Below are positions 1 through 8,294 of a stretch of DNA of 45,936 nucleotides, piece after piece. The number at the start of each line of letters is the position of its first letter. Position 1 is the first letter of the stretch. The stretch comes from Nitrospiraceae bacterium (GTDB taxonomy: Bacteria > Nitrospirota > Thermodesulfovibrionia > UBA6902), in NCBI GenBank assembly GCA_003599275.1, contig QZJG01000062.1:1-45936 (forward strand). The letters run 5' to 3'. The notes beneath the pieces were generated by a model. That model was not told the DNA's origin. It was given only the letters and a program-made list of their open reading frames with translations, and ran no database searches. Position numbers and translations under genes: made by a program.

Positions 1-1220
1 AAGAGCCACCAGTCCGCATTCATACCTGAAGAGTCGTCCGGGTCAAGCCCTGCTGTTACTGACAGTGCACTGTCAGTTAATATGAAGAGCGGCAGATCTA
101 AACGGTTTGCCTTGATATCCGGAGCCGGGGCATTTGTCGCATACTTGAGGTCAAAGTTGGGATCATAAGCATAATAACTGATATGCGCCCTGTTGTTTGA
201 ATCAAGGGCTATTGAGGTATCATATCCCACCCATCCTGCTGAATCAATAGTAGAGTTAACCCAAGAGCCTGATGCATTGGTGGCATACTTGAGATCACCA
301 TTGGTGTAAGAATCATGATAACTGATATGTGCTTTGTTGTTTGTATCAAGGGCTATGGAGGTATAATATCCCACATATCCCACTGAATCAATAGTAGAAA
401 TGACCCATGATCCTGACCCATTGGTGGCATATTTGAGGTCATCGTTAGAGTAATCATAATAACTGATATGCACCCTGTTGTTTGAATCTATTGCTATTGA
501 AGTAGAAGATCCCACAGATCCTGAATCGATAGTGGAAATGACCCATGGGCCTGATGCATTGGTGGCATACTTGAGATCACGATTGGTGTAATCATAATAA
601 CTGATATGCGCCCTGTTGTTTGAATCAAGGGCTATTGAGGTAGAATATCCCACATCTCCTGCTGAATCGATAGTGGAAATGACCCATGGGCCTGATGCAT
701 TGGTGGCATACTTGAGATCACGATTGGTATAATCATAATAACTGATATGTGCTTTGTTGTTTGTATCAAGGGCTATGGAGGTATACCGCCCCACATCTCC
801 TGCTGAATCGATAGTGGAAGTGACCCATGAACCTGATTCATTGGTGGCATACTTGAGGTCATCGTTAGAGTAATCATAATAACTGATATGCGCCTTGTTG
901 TTTGTATCAATGGCAATGGAGGTATAAGATCCCACCCGTCCTGCTGAATCTATAGTAGAAATGACCCATGATCCTGACCCATTGGTGGCATATTTGAGGT
1001 CACCGTTGGTGGTATCATAATAACTGATATGCGCCTTGTTGCTTGTATCAACGGCTATTGAAGTATATTTTCCCATATCTCCTGCTGAATCGATGGTCCT
1101 GACATTCCACGCAAAACCTCCCACAGGCAAAGACAGCAGCAGGACAAGAACCGGAAGCAGCTTTCCGATGATTTGATAACCCATTTTTTTAGCGCCATGC
1201 AAGATATTTGTTCTTCCCAT
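1..1220 (-). CDS. Secreted seven-repeat beta-propeller-like protein (3' end outside the window)
   Basis: The reading frame is open from an ATG at 1220 to the left edge (406 codons). A strong GGGGAGGG lies 3 bases before the ATG; an in-frame ATG at 1184 has no ribosome site, so 1220 is preferred. The N-terminus has basic residues and then a hydrophobic stretch ending near GGFAW, a signal peptide. Seven tandem repeats of 47 residues (141 bp at DNA level) follow, each built on TIDSAG...TSIA.D..N.AHISYYD...DLKYATN. After the last repeat comes a different region with PDIKAN, LSVTAGLD and ADWWL. Repeat number and length suit a seven-bladed beta-propeller, exported to the periplasm or outside. The ligand is unknown, and the fold is inferred from repeat geometry only. 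Confidence 0.8.
   Translation of the reverse strand, partial: MGRTNILHGAKKMGYQIIGKLLPVLVLLLSLPVGGFAWNVRTIDSAGDMGKYTSIAVDTSNKAHISYYDTTNGDLKYATNGSGSWVISTIDSAGRVGSYTSIAIDTNNKAHISYYDYSNDDLKYATNESGSWVTSTIDSAGDVGRYTSIALDTNNKAHISYYDYTNRDLKYATNASGPWVISTIDSAGDVGYSTSIALDSNNRAHISYYDYTNRDLKYATNASGPWVISTIDSGSVGSSTSIAIDSNNRVHISYYDYSNDDLKYATNGSGSWVISTIDSVGYVGYYTSIALDTNNKAHISYHDSYTNGDLKYATNASGSWVNSTIDSAGWVGYDTSIALDSNNRAHISYYAYDPNFDLKYATNAPAPDIKANRLDLPLFILTDSALSVTAGLDPDDSSGMNADWWL
1023..1031. repeat. Right-most marker of a 141-bp tandem repeat array (array about 170-1080)
   Basis: The 9-base word ACTGATATG recurs at about 178, 322, 462, 600, 741, 882 and 1023. The spacing is 138-144 bp, mostly exactly 141, marking seven in-frame units of the propeller gene. 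Neighbouring units differ at few bases, so the array was probably made and homogenised by recent duplication. It is also a likely place for assembly collapse. Confidence 0.75.
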
Positions 1221-1309
1221 AATCCCTCCCCAAAGAATATGTGTTTAGAAAAAATGTTTATATTGAATGAATCTTAATCAAGAGCCGGAAAGTCAATTAG
1301 GATGCATGT

Positions 1310-1337
1310 ATTTTAACATGGTCTTCAGGAAAGTCAA
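1310..1337 (-). promoter_or_regulatory. Candidate sigma-70 promoter of the propeller gene
   Basis: On the minus strand TTGACT (1337-1332), a 16-base spacer and TAAAAT (1315-1310) precede the gene at 1220, giving a leader of about 80 bases. This is a motif match only. Confidence 0.4.
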
Positions 1338-1385
1338 TAAAATTATTTACTGAACTTATAAGGCAAGTCCGCTAAAGGAATGGAT

Positions 1386-2423
1386 TCAGCGCGTGTTGAT
1401 ATAGTCAATCAAATTTCTCAATCTGCCGAAATCTTTCAGGTTGAAATCCACTATAAGCCTCGGCAGGTGCGCGATCTCGGTCTCATCCGATTCCTCAGGC
1501 AGCGCCCCGGAAAGACATATCCTGCCTCCGGGCATGAGCAGGTCGGAGAAGTGCGCATTCATTTCCTCAATAACTGATGAGTCAACCGGAGATAAAAGCC
1601 GCAGGACCAGTTTTTTATCTACATACCTCAGACTGTGATAGCGTCTGTAAAAAGAATTGATCCGTTCAACAGCGGCGTCCACGGACTCGACGCACTCGAA
1701 CAGGTCAAAATCCGTATTGCCTATGTACCCCTGCGACATCAGCTCTTCCTTCAGGAACACGAGGAACCTTTTCCAGTAGGTGCCCTCCCCCGGTTCATCG
1801 ATAAGGATGAGCGGCAAAGGGTTATGTTTCCCTGTTTGCAAAAGAGTAAGCGTCTCCATCGCCTCATCGAGCGTGCCGAAACCGCCGGGGAAGAGCACGA
1901 CCGCATCAGCCTCCTTGAGGAACGCCACTTTCCGGTTGAAGAAATATTTATAAGTGATGAGACGCGGATTGCCTGCAAGCACGGGGTTGGGTTTCTGTTC
2001 AAAGGGCAGAAAGATATTGACGCCGAAAGAATGTTCGGGGCCCGCGCCTTCGTTTACCGCCTGCATTATGCCCCCTCCACCGCCTGTTATGACCATGTAC
2101 CCCGTATCGGCAAGCTTCTTTCCGAATTGACTCGCTATCTCATAAATCGGCTCATCAGGCCGTGTGCGTGCAGAACCGAAGACCGTGACCTTCCGGACCT
2201 TGCGGTAGGGCGAGAACACCTTTCCGGTAAATCTCATCTCTTTCATGGTAGTGTTCATCAGCTTCAGATGCGCCCTGTCATTGCCTTCCTGCCCTGCCTT
2301 GAGCGCTGCTAAAATCATCTCTCTGACAAGGTCCTGCTGTTTTACGCATTCTGCAAGCTTTATCAATTGATCGATAAGGTCATCGACCGGGCCGTTGGTC
2401 CTTGAAAAATGAAGCTCTCTCAT
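1386..2423 (-). CDS. LOG-family (TIGR00730-like) Rossmann-fold protein
   Basis: This is 345 aa from the ATG at 2423, which has AGGAG five bases upstream. An in-frame ATG at 2486 would add 21 residues but lacks a ribosome site. Family marks are FGSAR (about 82-86), the glycine-rich GGGGGIM (114-120) and the signature PGGFGTLDEAME (179-190), the nucleotide-monophosphate binding and catalytic loop of LOG proteins. Characterised members are phosphoribohydrolases that release cytokinin-type bases from nucleotides; many bacterial paralogues have no known substrate. It is longer than the minimal family (about 190 aa): N-terminal helices and a roughly 100-residue C-terminal extension flank the core. 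No neighbour hints at a pathway. It is cytosolic, with no signal peptide. Confidence 0.85.
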   Translation of the reverse strand: MRELHFSRTNGPVDDLIDQLIKLAECVKQQDLVREMILAALKAGQEGNDRAHLKLMNTTMKEMRFTGKVFSPYRKVRKVTVFGSARTRPDEPIYEIASQFGKKLADTGYMVITGGGGGIMQAVNEGAGPEHSFGVNIFLPFEQKPNPVLAGNPRLITYKYFFNRKVAFLKEADAVVLFPGGFGTLDEAMETLTLLQTGKHNPLPLILIDEPGEGTYWKRFLVFLKEELMSQGYIGNTDFDLFECVESVDAAVERINSFYRRYHSLRYVDKKLVLRLLSPVDSSVIEEMNAHFSDLLMPGGRICLSGALPEESDETEIAHLPRLIVDFNLKDFGRLRNLIDYINTR

Positions 2424-2845
2424 TTCCGCTCCTGTGACTTCGAATTCGTTCGTGTTTGTTTGAGAAAAAATAACTGCATGAGGCATCAGTTATGTGCTAT
2501 AATCTTCGGCACTATATTAACAGTTCTTTAACCTAAAAAAAGCATTTATCCACAGATTAACGCAGATTAGCAAAGATTTATTAAACAGTTAATCAGCTTT
2601 TGTCTTACACCTTCTGGGTGAATAAACAATTGTGTCTTTGCAGCATTGTCTTTATCTGTGAAATCTGCGGATAAAACTGCCGTTTTTCAGGTTTAAAGTG
2701 AGGGGGCGTGGTTTCCGACTTTATATCCTGAAAAATTCCTTAACATTTGGTATTGACACGGGAAGCATTTGATGATAAATAAACGAATGGGTAACTATTC
2801 CAGGGGACCTTGTGAAGGAAAAAGCAGAAGGAGGGTTTTATTGAT
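2424..2845. other. Gene-free interval with a hairpin-ended repeat and a weak promoter
   Basis: The interval separates the divergent LOG and PilZ genes. TTTATCCACAGATT near 2545 is nearly the reverse complement of AATCTGCGGATAAA at 2662-2675, so about 130 bp has inverted ends. It finishes with ACTGCCGTTTTT, resembling the AAAAACGGC end of the repeats at 20212 and 34506. A TTGACA at 2753-2758 with an A/T-rich possible -10 near 2774-2781 may be the promoter for the PilZ gene; the match is poor at -10. No further ORF with a ribosome site was found. Confidence 0.45.
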
Positions 2846-3277
2846 ATGTCTGGTGAGGCTGAAAAAGATTGCGGGAGGATAAAGGTCAATATAGAGGCGG
2901 AGCTGATTTCCAGCAACGTATCTTACCCGGCGTTTGTCGGGAACATGTCCAGAAACGGCATACATGCAAGGGTCGCCCATGAGGAACCGGCAATAGACCT
3001 GAAGACAGAGACAATCGTTTACCTGAAATTGCGACTGCCTGCGGGCAACACGCTAAATTTAAACTGCCGGAAAAGATGGTCCTATAAGAATACTGCCGCA
3101 AGTTTTATTGAATACATCGGCGTCGAGATCATTTCCCCGCCGGAAGAGTACAGGGAGTTTTACAAGGCAATGACCGCAGCTTCAGCTCCGCGGGTCCGTG
3201 AGAGTGAGGGTACATACGGCCTGTCGGGACAGAAACTTAGCGGATGTTTTCTTTGGATGGCTCCCGGAGACCGGTAA
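2846..3277 (+). CDS. PilZ-domain-like protein
   Basis: It is 143 aa, starting at an ATG about ten bases after GGAGGG. The order of elements is that of PilZ domains: an N-terminal RIKVN in place of the usual RxxxR, NMSRNG (about 32-37) matching the D/NxSxxG motif, then beta strands with CRKRW and EYIGVEII and a closing PPEEYREF helix. PilZ proteins bind cyclic di-GMP and act on motility, pili or polysaccharide output. Because the second arginine of RxxxR appears replaced by asparagine, c-di-GMP binding is uncertain. It is cytosolic, and its end overlaps the convergent NlpC/P60 gene by 41 bp. Confidence 0.7.
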   Translation: MSGEAEKDCGRIKVNIEAELISSNVSYPAFVGNMSRNGIHARVAHEEPAIDLKTETIVYLKLRLPAGNTLNLNCRKRWSYKNTAASFIEYIGVEIISPPEEYREFYKAMTAASAPRVRESEGTYGLSGQKLSGCFLWMAPGDR

Positions 3278-3866
3278 AGTCCGTTCCGTCCACGGGCAGC
3301 CTTTTTGCGCCGAGGAACCTTTTTACATAATAGGGCATATTCAGACTGTCTATGGTCACCTTTTTAGCGAAAGTAGACGCATGAATAAAAAGATTGTTCC
3401 CTAAATATATTCCGACGTGGGAAGGGAAGGGCGCATAGGTCCTGAAAAAGACGAGGTCGCCGAGAGAGAGGGCTTTTCTGTCAACAGGCTCGCCTATATT
3501 GAATTGCTCACGCGCACTCCTGGGGAGCTGCAGCCCCATGAGGCTGAAAACGTTTTGCACATATCCCGAACAATCCGTCCTCATAAATGTATTGCTGCCG
3601 AACTTGTAGGGGATCCCCAGCGTCTGCCGGGCGACTGAAATCAGAAAGTCCTTTAACCTGTTATGTTGCGACTCCGGGACATAGTAGACAGTCCCGTCCT
3701 GCATTGCGGTCTGCGCGGTTTCAATGTCCGTTGCTGCAAGCTGTTCGAGAAGTAGCATATGATCGGGATTTAATTTGCGAGGGGCCCTCTCCGCCGAGGC
3801 ATTGACGCCTGTCAGTATGATAAGCAACAAAACTGTAAATAAAAGAAATGCTCCTGGTTTTTTCAA
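3237..3866 (-). CDS. NlpC/P60-family cell-wall hydrolase, exported
   Basis: It is 209 aa from a TTG start at 3866 with GGGAG about six bases upstream. A hydrophobic signal peptide ends around NASAE. The C-terminal half is an NlpC/P60 domain with the expected triad: Cys99 in DCSGY, His150 in SHVGIY and His162 in IHAS. Members cleave the gamma-D-Glu-diamino acid bond of peptidoglycan stem peptides. Export indicates action in the periplasm, on wall remodelling or turnover. The first 75 residues are a linker without a recognised domain. No gene partner points to a dedicated system. Confidence 0.85.
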   Translation of the reverse strand: MKKPGAFLLFTVLLLIILTGVNASAERAPRKLNPDHMLLLEQLAATDIETAQTAMQDGTVYYVPESQHNRLKDFLISVARQTLGIPYKFGSNTFMRTDCSGYVQNVFSLMGLQLPRSAREQFNIGEPVDRKALSLGDLVFFRTYAPFPSHVGIYLGNNLFIHASTFAKKVTIDSLNMPYYVKRFLGAKRLPVDGTDFTGLREPSKENIR

Positions 3867-3924
3867 ATTGTCTCCCTCTGTTGAGTTAACAATATAAAGT
3901 AATCGGGCATAAATTGCAATAACT

Positions 3925-5625
3925 TTAGCCCGTCACATACCCAGCCAATTTATTCATGATGTGTTCAAGGGAATACAGCGGCGGTGCGCCGTTTTCGAGA
4001 AGCCTGTCATGAAATGCCCTGATGTCGAACTTCGGACCGAGGGCCTTCCGCGCCTTCTCCCTCAATTCGAGTATCTTGAGCTCGCCGATCTTGTATGCCA
4101 GGGCCTGTCCCGGCATGGCGATGTATCTGTCTACCTCCACCTCTATCTCATGCTCGTCCTCGCCTGAGTTCTCCATACAATATCTTATTGCCTCATCGCG
4201 GCCCCACTTGAAAAAGTGAATGCCCGTGTCCACCACGAGCCTGACCGCCCTCCATATTTCGAAATTAAGCCTCCCGTATTCGGAGAAATCGTCCTGGTAA
4301 CAGCCCATCTCTTTTGCAAGCTTTTCCGCATACAGGGCCCAACCTTCAATAAAGGCGGTAGAGCCTTCGTATTTTCTGAAATCCGGCAGGTCTTCCTGCT
4401 CCTGCATGAGGGCAATCTGGAGGTGGTGGCCGGGGACTGCCTCATGATAAGAGAGGGCCTCGGTGATGAATCCGGGTCTTTGTTCGGGATTGTACGTGTT
4501 GGCATAAAAATAGCCCGGCCTCGAAAAATCCCTCGGCGGCGGATAGTAATACGCAGCAGGAGCAGACTGCTCCCTGTATTTTTCGATTTCTTTGATGTCA
4601 TAGCGCGCTCTGGGCAGTCTGCCGAAATAACCGGGAAGCCTTTTGTCCATTTGGGAAAGGATCTCCCTGTAGCTGTTCAGTATCTCGTCCCTGCTTTTGA
4701 AATGTAGGTCCTTCTTTTCTTTAACGTGATCGGCAAACTCCCTGATGCCCCTGCTGAAGCCGATTTTCTGCATGAGCTTTTTTATCCCGATGCTTATCCT
4801 CTCAACCTCTCTCCTGCCGGTTTCATGGATGTCTTCGGGCGAAAGGTCCGTCGTCGTATGATACTCCACAAAAAATCTGTACATCTCTATCCCGCCCGGC
4901 AGGGCCCATATGCCTTCTTTCTCCCTGCAGTGCTTTACATATTCCCCGCTCAGGTAATTGAAGAGTTTCAGGTAGGCAGGCGTCACATGTAAAGAGATCG
5001 CTTCCCTTACGGAATTCCCGAATTCATTTTTGTCCTGTTCAGAGAAGTTCTCTTTCAGCTTTATGACAGGGGAGAACATGGGATGGTCTTCGGGAGAAAA
5101 TTTTGTAAAGGCCTCCACCTGCCCTGCAGCAGTTTCCATGTTCTTTTTAAAACCCGTGATCTTGTGCGCTGTGCCCTTCTGGAGGTTTTCGATGACCTGG
5201 TCTATCTGGCGCGGGAAGGCATTCAGACGGGAGATATAATTAGCGAGGTCCCTGTGTGTATCGAAAGGGTGAAACTCGATAAGCTGCGGGAAGTCGATGT
5301 GGGGGCCGCCCAGTTGGTCCAGCGGGACATAATGGGTTTTGTAACCGTACATCCTGATATGGTTGTCAAGGGTGGTTTTAATGAGTTTGCGGTCCAGCCT
5401 GTTCTCCGCTGTCAGGAGAGATCCATCGATGCCTTCGATCTTTCCCAGAAGACTTTTGTAATAATCAACATGGGAAGCTAACGATTCCTCGGAAAGGTCT
5501 TCCAGCGCGTCATCGTATCGGTGATCTCCGATGTACGTTGCAAACGTGGGATTATGTCTCAGCCTGTGCTCCCAGTAGTCCCTGAGATAATTCCGCAGCT
5601 CTTTGTTTTTGTCGTTCGCCGGCAT
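3925..5625 (-). CDS. DUF885-family zinc-peptidase-like protein
   Basis: This is 566 aa from the ATG at 5625; the frame is open back to an ATG at 5727, but those 34 extra residues look non-coding. A TACAAT just before 5634 would fit a near-leaderless start. The signature SYHEAVPGHHLQ (about 4420-4450) supplies a zinc-binding HExxxGHH-type motif, and GWALYAEKL follows about 30 residues later as in the family. DUF885 proteins resemble M2/M3-type metallopeptidases; most are uncharacterised. No signal peptide is evident with the chosen start. The first 102 bp of this region are duplicated at 8366-8467. Confidence 0.8.
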   Translation of the reverse strand: MPANDKNKELRNYLRDYWEHRLRHNPTFATYIGDHRYDDALEDLSEESLASHVDYYKSLLGKIEGIDGSLLTAENRLDRKLIKTTLDNHIRMYGYKTHYVPLDQLGGPHIDFPQLIEFHPFDTHRDLANYISRLNAFPRQIDQVIENLQKGTAHKITGFKKNMETAAGQVEAFTKFSPEDHPMFSPVIKLKENFSEQDKNEFGNSVREAISLHVTPAYLKLFNYLSGEYVKHCREKEGIWALPGGIEMYRFFVEYHTTTDLSPEDIHETGRREVERISIGIKKLMQKIGFSRGIREFADHVKEKKDLHFKSRDEILNSYREILSQMDKRLPGYFGRLPRARYDIKEIEKYREQSAPAAYYYPPPRDFSRPGYFYANTYNPEQRPGFITEALSYHEAVPGHHLQIALMQEQEDLPDFRKYEGSTAFIEGWALYAEKLAKEMGCYQDDFSEYGRLNFEIWRAVRLVVDTGIHFFKWGRDEAIRYCMENSGEDEHEIEVEVDRYIAMPGQALAYKIGELKILELREKARKALGPKFDIRAFHDRLLENGAPPLYSLEHIMNKLAGYVTG

Positions 5626-5649
5626 ATGTAACATTGTAGCAGATTTTGT
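5548..5649. repeat. 102-bp duplicated segment, copy 1 (5' end of the DUF885 gene)
   Basis: It matches 8366-8467 in the same orientation with two mismatches over 102 bp. It begins at GGGATTA and ends at GATTTTGT. This copy lies inside the intact gene and is the presumed source. Confidence 0.95.
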
Positions 5650-5887
5650 ATTGAGAAGAAGTGCGGAGCATATATGATGTGAGTCATACCATTGTCCCCC
5701 GTCTTCTGCAAAAATGTAATACATCATTTTTCTTGCTGGATCTTAGATCTGAGAAAAAAGCTGCAAGATAATTTAAATGCTTCTTTAAGGAGGTAAAGTT
5801 TAAATACCGGGGAGGAGAATTGCGTAAATTTTTCCCCGTCAACGCGAAGAGATATGAGGAAGGAATTTAATCACAAGGAGGAAAGCA

Positions 5888-6513
5888 ATGAAGTACCTGA
5901 GAATTGTATTATCAACTATTTTGTTTCTATTGCTCGGCAGCGCGGCGTTTGCATTTGCTGCCAAGAGCGCATGCATCGAATGCCACAAGAAAGTTACACC
6001 CGGCGTGGTCCAGCAGCATCTTGAAGGAGCTATGTCAAAGAAAGGCGTAGACTGCTCTTCATGTCACGGAGCGGAGCATACTAAGATGGATGACTCAAAA
6101 CTGGCAAAGATGCCGACCCCGGAGACCTGTGCAAGGTCTGCGCAAGCTGTCACGGAGCAACTTACGCCAAAAACCAGCTCGATGCAGCGGATATGACGAT
6201 AAAGGATGTGGACAAAATATTCGCGGAGGCCATCAGGGTAGTTCAGGGACTCTACCAGGACGGCACCCTTCAGAAACCGGCAGGCTGGACAGTAGCGCCT
6301 GATCTGCTGCAATTCTACGAGGCAAAGAGCTCTGTTGAACAGGACCTCTATGTCATGTTCCTTGAATACAGGATGCGGGCCTTTCAGGGCGCGTTCCATA
6401 TGAACCCCGATTATATGCACTGGTACGGATGGGCTCCCATGAAGGAGACCCTTCAGAAGATAAAAGACGAGGCAGCGAAGCTGAGAGCTGAAAAGGCCGC
6501 GATGAAGCATTAG
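5888..6513 (+). pseudogene. Hydroxylamine-oxidoreductase-like multihaem cytochrome, internally deleted and frameshifted
   Basis: A strong AAGGAGG precedes the ATG. The first frame gives a signal peptide, haem motifs CIECH (29-33) and CSSCH (56-60) and then MPTPETC, matching the start of octahaem HAO-family cytochromes. At about 6127-6135 the frame changes. The shifted frame continues with CASCHGATYAKNQLDAAD and runs to a tail with FHMNPDYMHWYGW, the typical C-terminal region of that family. Dropping two bases (a doubled TG) would restore a 207-aa protein, against about 500 aa or more for full HAO. Haem-binding sites 3-7 are missing, so a large deletion seems to have joined haem 3 to the last haem. 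The family oxidises hydroxylamine or reduces N-oxides in the periplasm. Assembly collapse is the main alternative. Confidence 0.75.
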
Positions 6514-6524
6514 TCAAAAAATCG

Positions 6525-6555
6525 AAAGGGGAGGCTTCGTGCCTCCCCTTTTTTT
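6525..6555 (+). terminator. Rho-independent terminator after the cytochrome gene
   Basis: GGGGAGGC pairs with GCCTCCCC around a TTCGT loop, extended by AAA/TTT pairs and followed by a run of T. It starts 12 bases after the cytochrome stop codon. Confidence 0.9.
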
Positions 6556-6564
6556 ATGTTAAAG

Positions 6565-6642
6565 CGGCTGAAAAATTGCGTCCTTTTGGTATACAATGTC
6601 TCTTGTACCTACAAGCTCACAGGGGATTCAATGCCGGGATTA
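6565..6642. repeat. 78-bp direct repeat, copy 1 (hsdR leader and first codons)
   Basis: It is identical to 8295-8372 except for one base. It contains a TATACAAT possible -10, an AGGGGA ribosome site and the first four codons (MPGL) of an hsdR fragment. The two copies bracket the remnant restriction island. Confidence 0.95.
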
Positions 6643-6714
6643 AACGAAGCCGATACATGTCGCATTTATATAACGCCTGCCTTAAAGACGGCGGGTGAGA
6701 CTGTTAGAACATGA
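6631..6714 (+). pseudogene. hsdR 5' remnant (type I restriction subunit R)
   Basis: ATG at 6631 follows AGGGGA by four bases. The 27 residues begin MPGLNEADTCRIYITPAL, the characteristic N-terminus of HsdR-like ATP-dependent restriction subunits (normally 700-1000 aa), and end at a stop overlapping the hsdM ATG (ATGA). Everything after the first helix is gone, so no activity is expected. Confidence 0.65.
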
Positions 6715-6920
6715 CTAAGAAACAACTTGAAGATTATCTATGGGGAGCGGCCAACATTCTGAGAGGAATGATTGACGCTGCCGACTTTAAGCAATACATT
6801 TTCCCCTTGCTGTTCTTTAAACGCATCTCCGATGTTTGGGACGAAGAATATCAACAGGCATTAGAGGAAAGCGGCGGTGATTTAAAGTATGCCGAGTTCA
6901 GCGAGTTTTTCTCCCATTGA
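6711..6920 (+). pseudogene. hsdM 5' remnant (type I DNA methyltransferase subunit)
   Basis: The 69 residues match the HsdM N-terminal helical domain: QLEDYLWGAANILRG, then FPLLFFKRISDVWDEEY. A normal HsdM is about 500 aa with an N6-adenine methyltransferase domain carrying NPPF; none of that is present. The frame ends where it meets hsdS-like sequence. Confidence 0.85.
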
Positions 6921-7078
6921 GACAAAGAAAATAAGTGAAGTAACAAAAGGCGGTTTACAGTTATTTCAGAGAGAATGATGTGCTGCTTGCTAAGATGACA
7001 CCGTATACGAAACCAACTCAAGACTCAAAAACCCTTAAAACTTTGAAGCAGAAATTGTTGAACGAGATATTAGGATGA
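6904..7078 (+). pseudogene. hsdS remnants (specificity subunit), two frames
   Basis: No ATG frame covers this piece. One frame reads SPIETKKISEVTKGG. A second frame, entered near 6958, reads YSYFRENDVLLAKMTP and later TLKQKLLNEILG before a stop at 7076-7078. These are typical HsdS target-recognition-domain and C-terminal phrases, so the gene has been shortened and frameshifted. An S subunit normally directs the DNA sequence recognised by HsdM and HsdR. Confidence 0.65.
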
Positions 7079-7102
7079 GGGGAAATAGCAATTTTAATAA
7101 GT

Positions 7103-7133
7103 TTTAACTTTTTCCAAAACGGAAAAAGTTAAA
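7103..7133. promoter_or_regulatory. Perfect 13-bp inverted repeat upstream of rhuM-fic
   Basis: TTTAACTTTTTCC and GGAAAAAGTTAAA are exact reverse complements separated by AAAAC, ending ten bases before the start codon. It may be an operator or an RNA hairpin over the translation start. There is no downstream T-run, so it is not a simple terminator for this strand. Confidence 0.6.
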
Positions 7134-7143
7134 GTAAAAAACG

Positions 7144-8106
7144 ATGGATCAAATAGAAATATACAAGTCATCTGACGACAAAATAGAGTTAAGGGTAAAC
7201 CTTGATAAGGAAACCGTTTGGCTGACACAAAAGCAGATGGCAATGTTATTTGATTGCAGCACAGACAATATTTCGCTGCACCTGAAAAATATTTTTAAAA
7301 CCAAAGAATTAGACGACAATTCAGTTACCGAGGAATTCTCGGTAACTGCGTCTGATGGGAAGAAATACAAAACAAAGCACTATAATCTGGATGCAATCAT
7401 TTCTATCGGCTATAGAATTAATTCTCAAAGGGCAACTCAATTTCGCCAATGGGCTACGCAGCGACTGAAAGATTATTTAGTAAAGGGCTATGCTGTTAAT
7501 CAAAAGCGATTGGAGCAGCTACAGCAAACCATTCAACTTATCACTAAAGGCGGCGGCGTTGAAAATCTGCAATTACAGGAAGCCAAAGGCCTTCTGGATA
7601 TCATCACTAACTACACCCAAAGTTTTGTGCTGCTCAACCGGTTTGACAGCAACAGTCTGCCGCTTGAGCATCTGAATACCCATATTACTTATGAAATCAG
7701 GCATGATGAAGCTGTATCCGCCATTATTGAGTTAAAAAGGCAGCTTATCAAAAAGAAAGAAGCTTCTTCGCTGTTCGGCAATCAGAAAGATCAAAGCCTT
7801 GAAGGCATCTTGAAAAGCGTTATTCAAACCTTTGATGGACAATATCTGTATCCCAGCATTGAAGAACAGGCGGCGCACTTGCTGTATTTTGTAATCAAAA
7901 ACCATCCTTTTACCGACGGCAACAAGCGTATCGGAGCCTTTTTGTTCGTGTGGTTTCTGGATAAAAACAGACACCGCTTTAAGAAGTCCGGCGAAGTAAA
8001 GATTAATGATAATGCCCTGGTAGCGTTGGCATTGCTGGTGGCGCAAAGCAATCCTGCGGATAAAGAGCTGATGATAAGGCTAATAATCAATTTGGTGAGA
8101 TCATAA
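7144..8106 (+). CDS. RhuM-family protein with C-terminal Fic/Doc domain
   Basis: It is a full-length 320 aa. Residues 1 to about 110 are the RhuM/virulence-protein domain (IEIYKS...ETVWLTQKQMAMLFD, then ISIGYRINS and FRQWATQRLKDYLVKGY). A coiled linker follows. The C-terminal Fic core has HPFTDGNKRIG at 254-264, holding the catalytic His and the phosphate-binding GNKR. Fic enzymes transfer AMP or other nucleotide parts to protein side chains. RhuM genes are often found inside type I restriction loci, as here, where hsdR, hsdM and hsdS have decayed but this frame is intact. The gene is clearly AT-richer than proS or ftsH, suggesting acquisition. Start codon choice is weak because no clear Shine-Dalgarno precedes it. 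No separate antitoxin is visible. Confidence 0.85.
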   Translation: MDQIEIYKSSDDKIELRVNLDKETVWLTQKQMAMLFDCSTDNISLHLKNIFKTKELDDNSVTEEFSVTASDGKKYKTKHYNLDAIISIGYRINSQRATQFRQWATQRLKDYLVKGYAVNQKRLEQLQQTIQLITKGGGVENLQLQEAKGLLDIITNYTQSFVLLNRFDSNSLPLEHLNTHITYEIRHDEAVSAIIELKRQLIKKKEASSLFGNQKDQSLEGILKSVIQTFDGQYLYPSIEEQAAHLLYFVIKNHPFTDGNKRIGAFLFVWFLDKNRHRFKKSGEVKINDNALVALALLVAQSNPADKELMIRLIINLVRS

Positions 8107-8107
8107 G

Positions 8108-8263
8108 ATGACCTTTAATGAGCTTAACAGCGTAGAGCATTTCATCATTCACCGTCTCGCGGGCGTGAACCTGAACGCCCCTGCACCATATCTCGGTTTG
8201 AAGGAAGTTTCATTCACATATCAACTAAGACAACCAATATCATTACCGCACCTACGCTTTTGA
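8108..8263 (+). pseudogene. Second hsdR 5' remnant
   Basis: The ATG at 8108 starts MTFNELNSVEHFIIHRLAGV, a common N-terminus of HsdR proteins of another subtype. The frame ends after 51 codons at 8263 and the similarity fades near residue 35. It sits two bases after the rhuM-fic stop, where hsdR would lie in an intact hsdM-hsdS-rhuM-hsdR operon. Confidence 0.6.
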
Positions 8264-8294
8264 GCGACGTACCAATAATTTTCCCGGCAATATT

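Noticed and set aside
1..1100. 141-bp periodic repeats as a possible CRISPR or satellite array
   Set aside because: Units are contiguous, multiples of three, keep one frame open and encode one coherent protein.
1635..2312. Long open frame on the plus strand opposite the LOG gene
   Set aside because: No ribosome site or family match; it is an antisense shadow of the strongly supported LOG-family gene.
5888..6196. TGA or recoding as explanation of the cytochrome frame break
   Set aside because: The break is a change of frame, not a stop in frame, and family sections between haems 3 and 8 are absent; deletion fits better.
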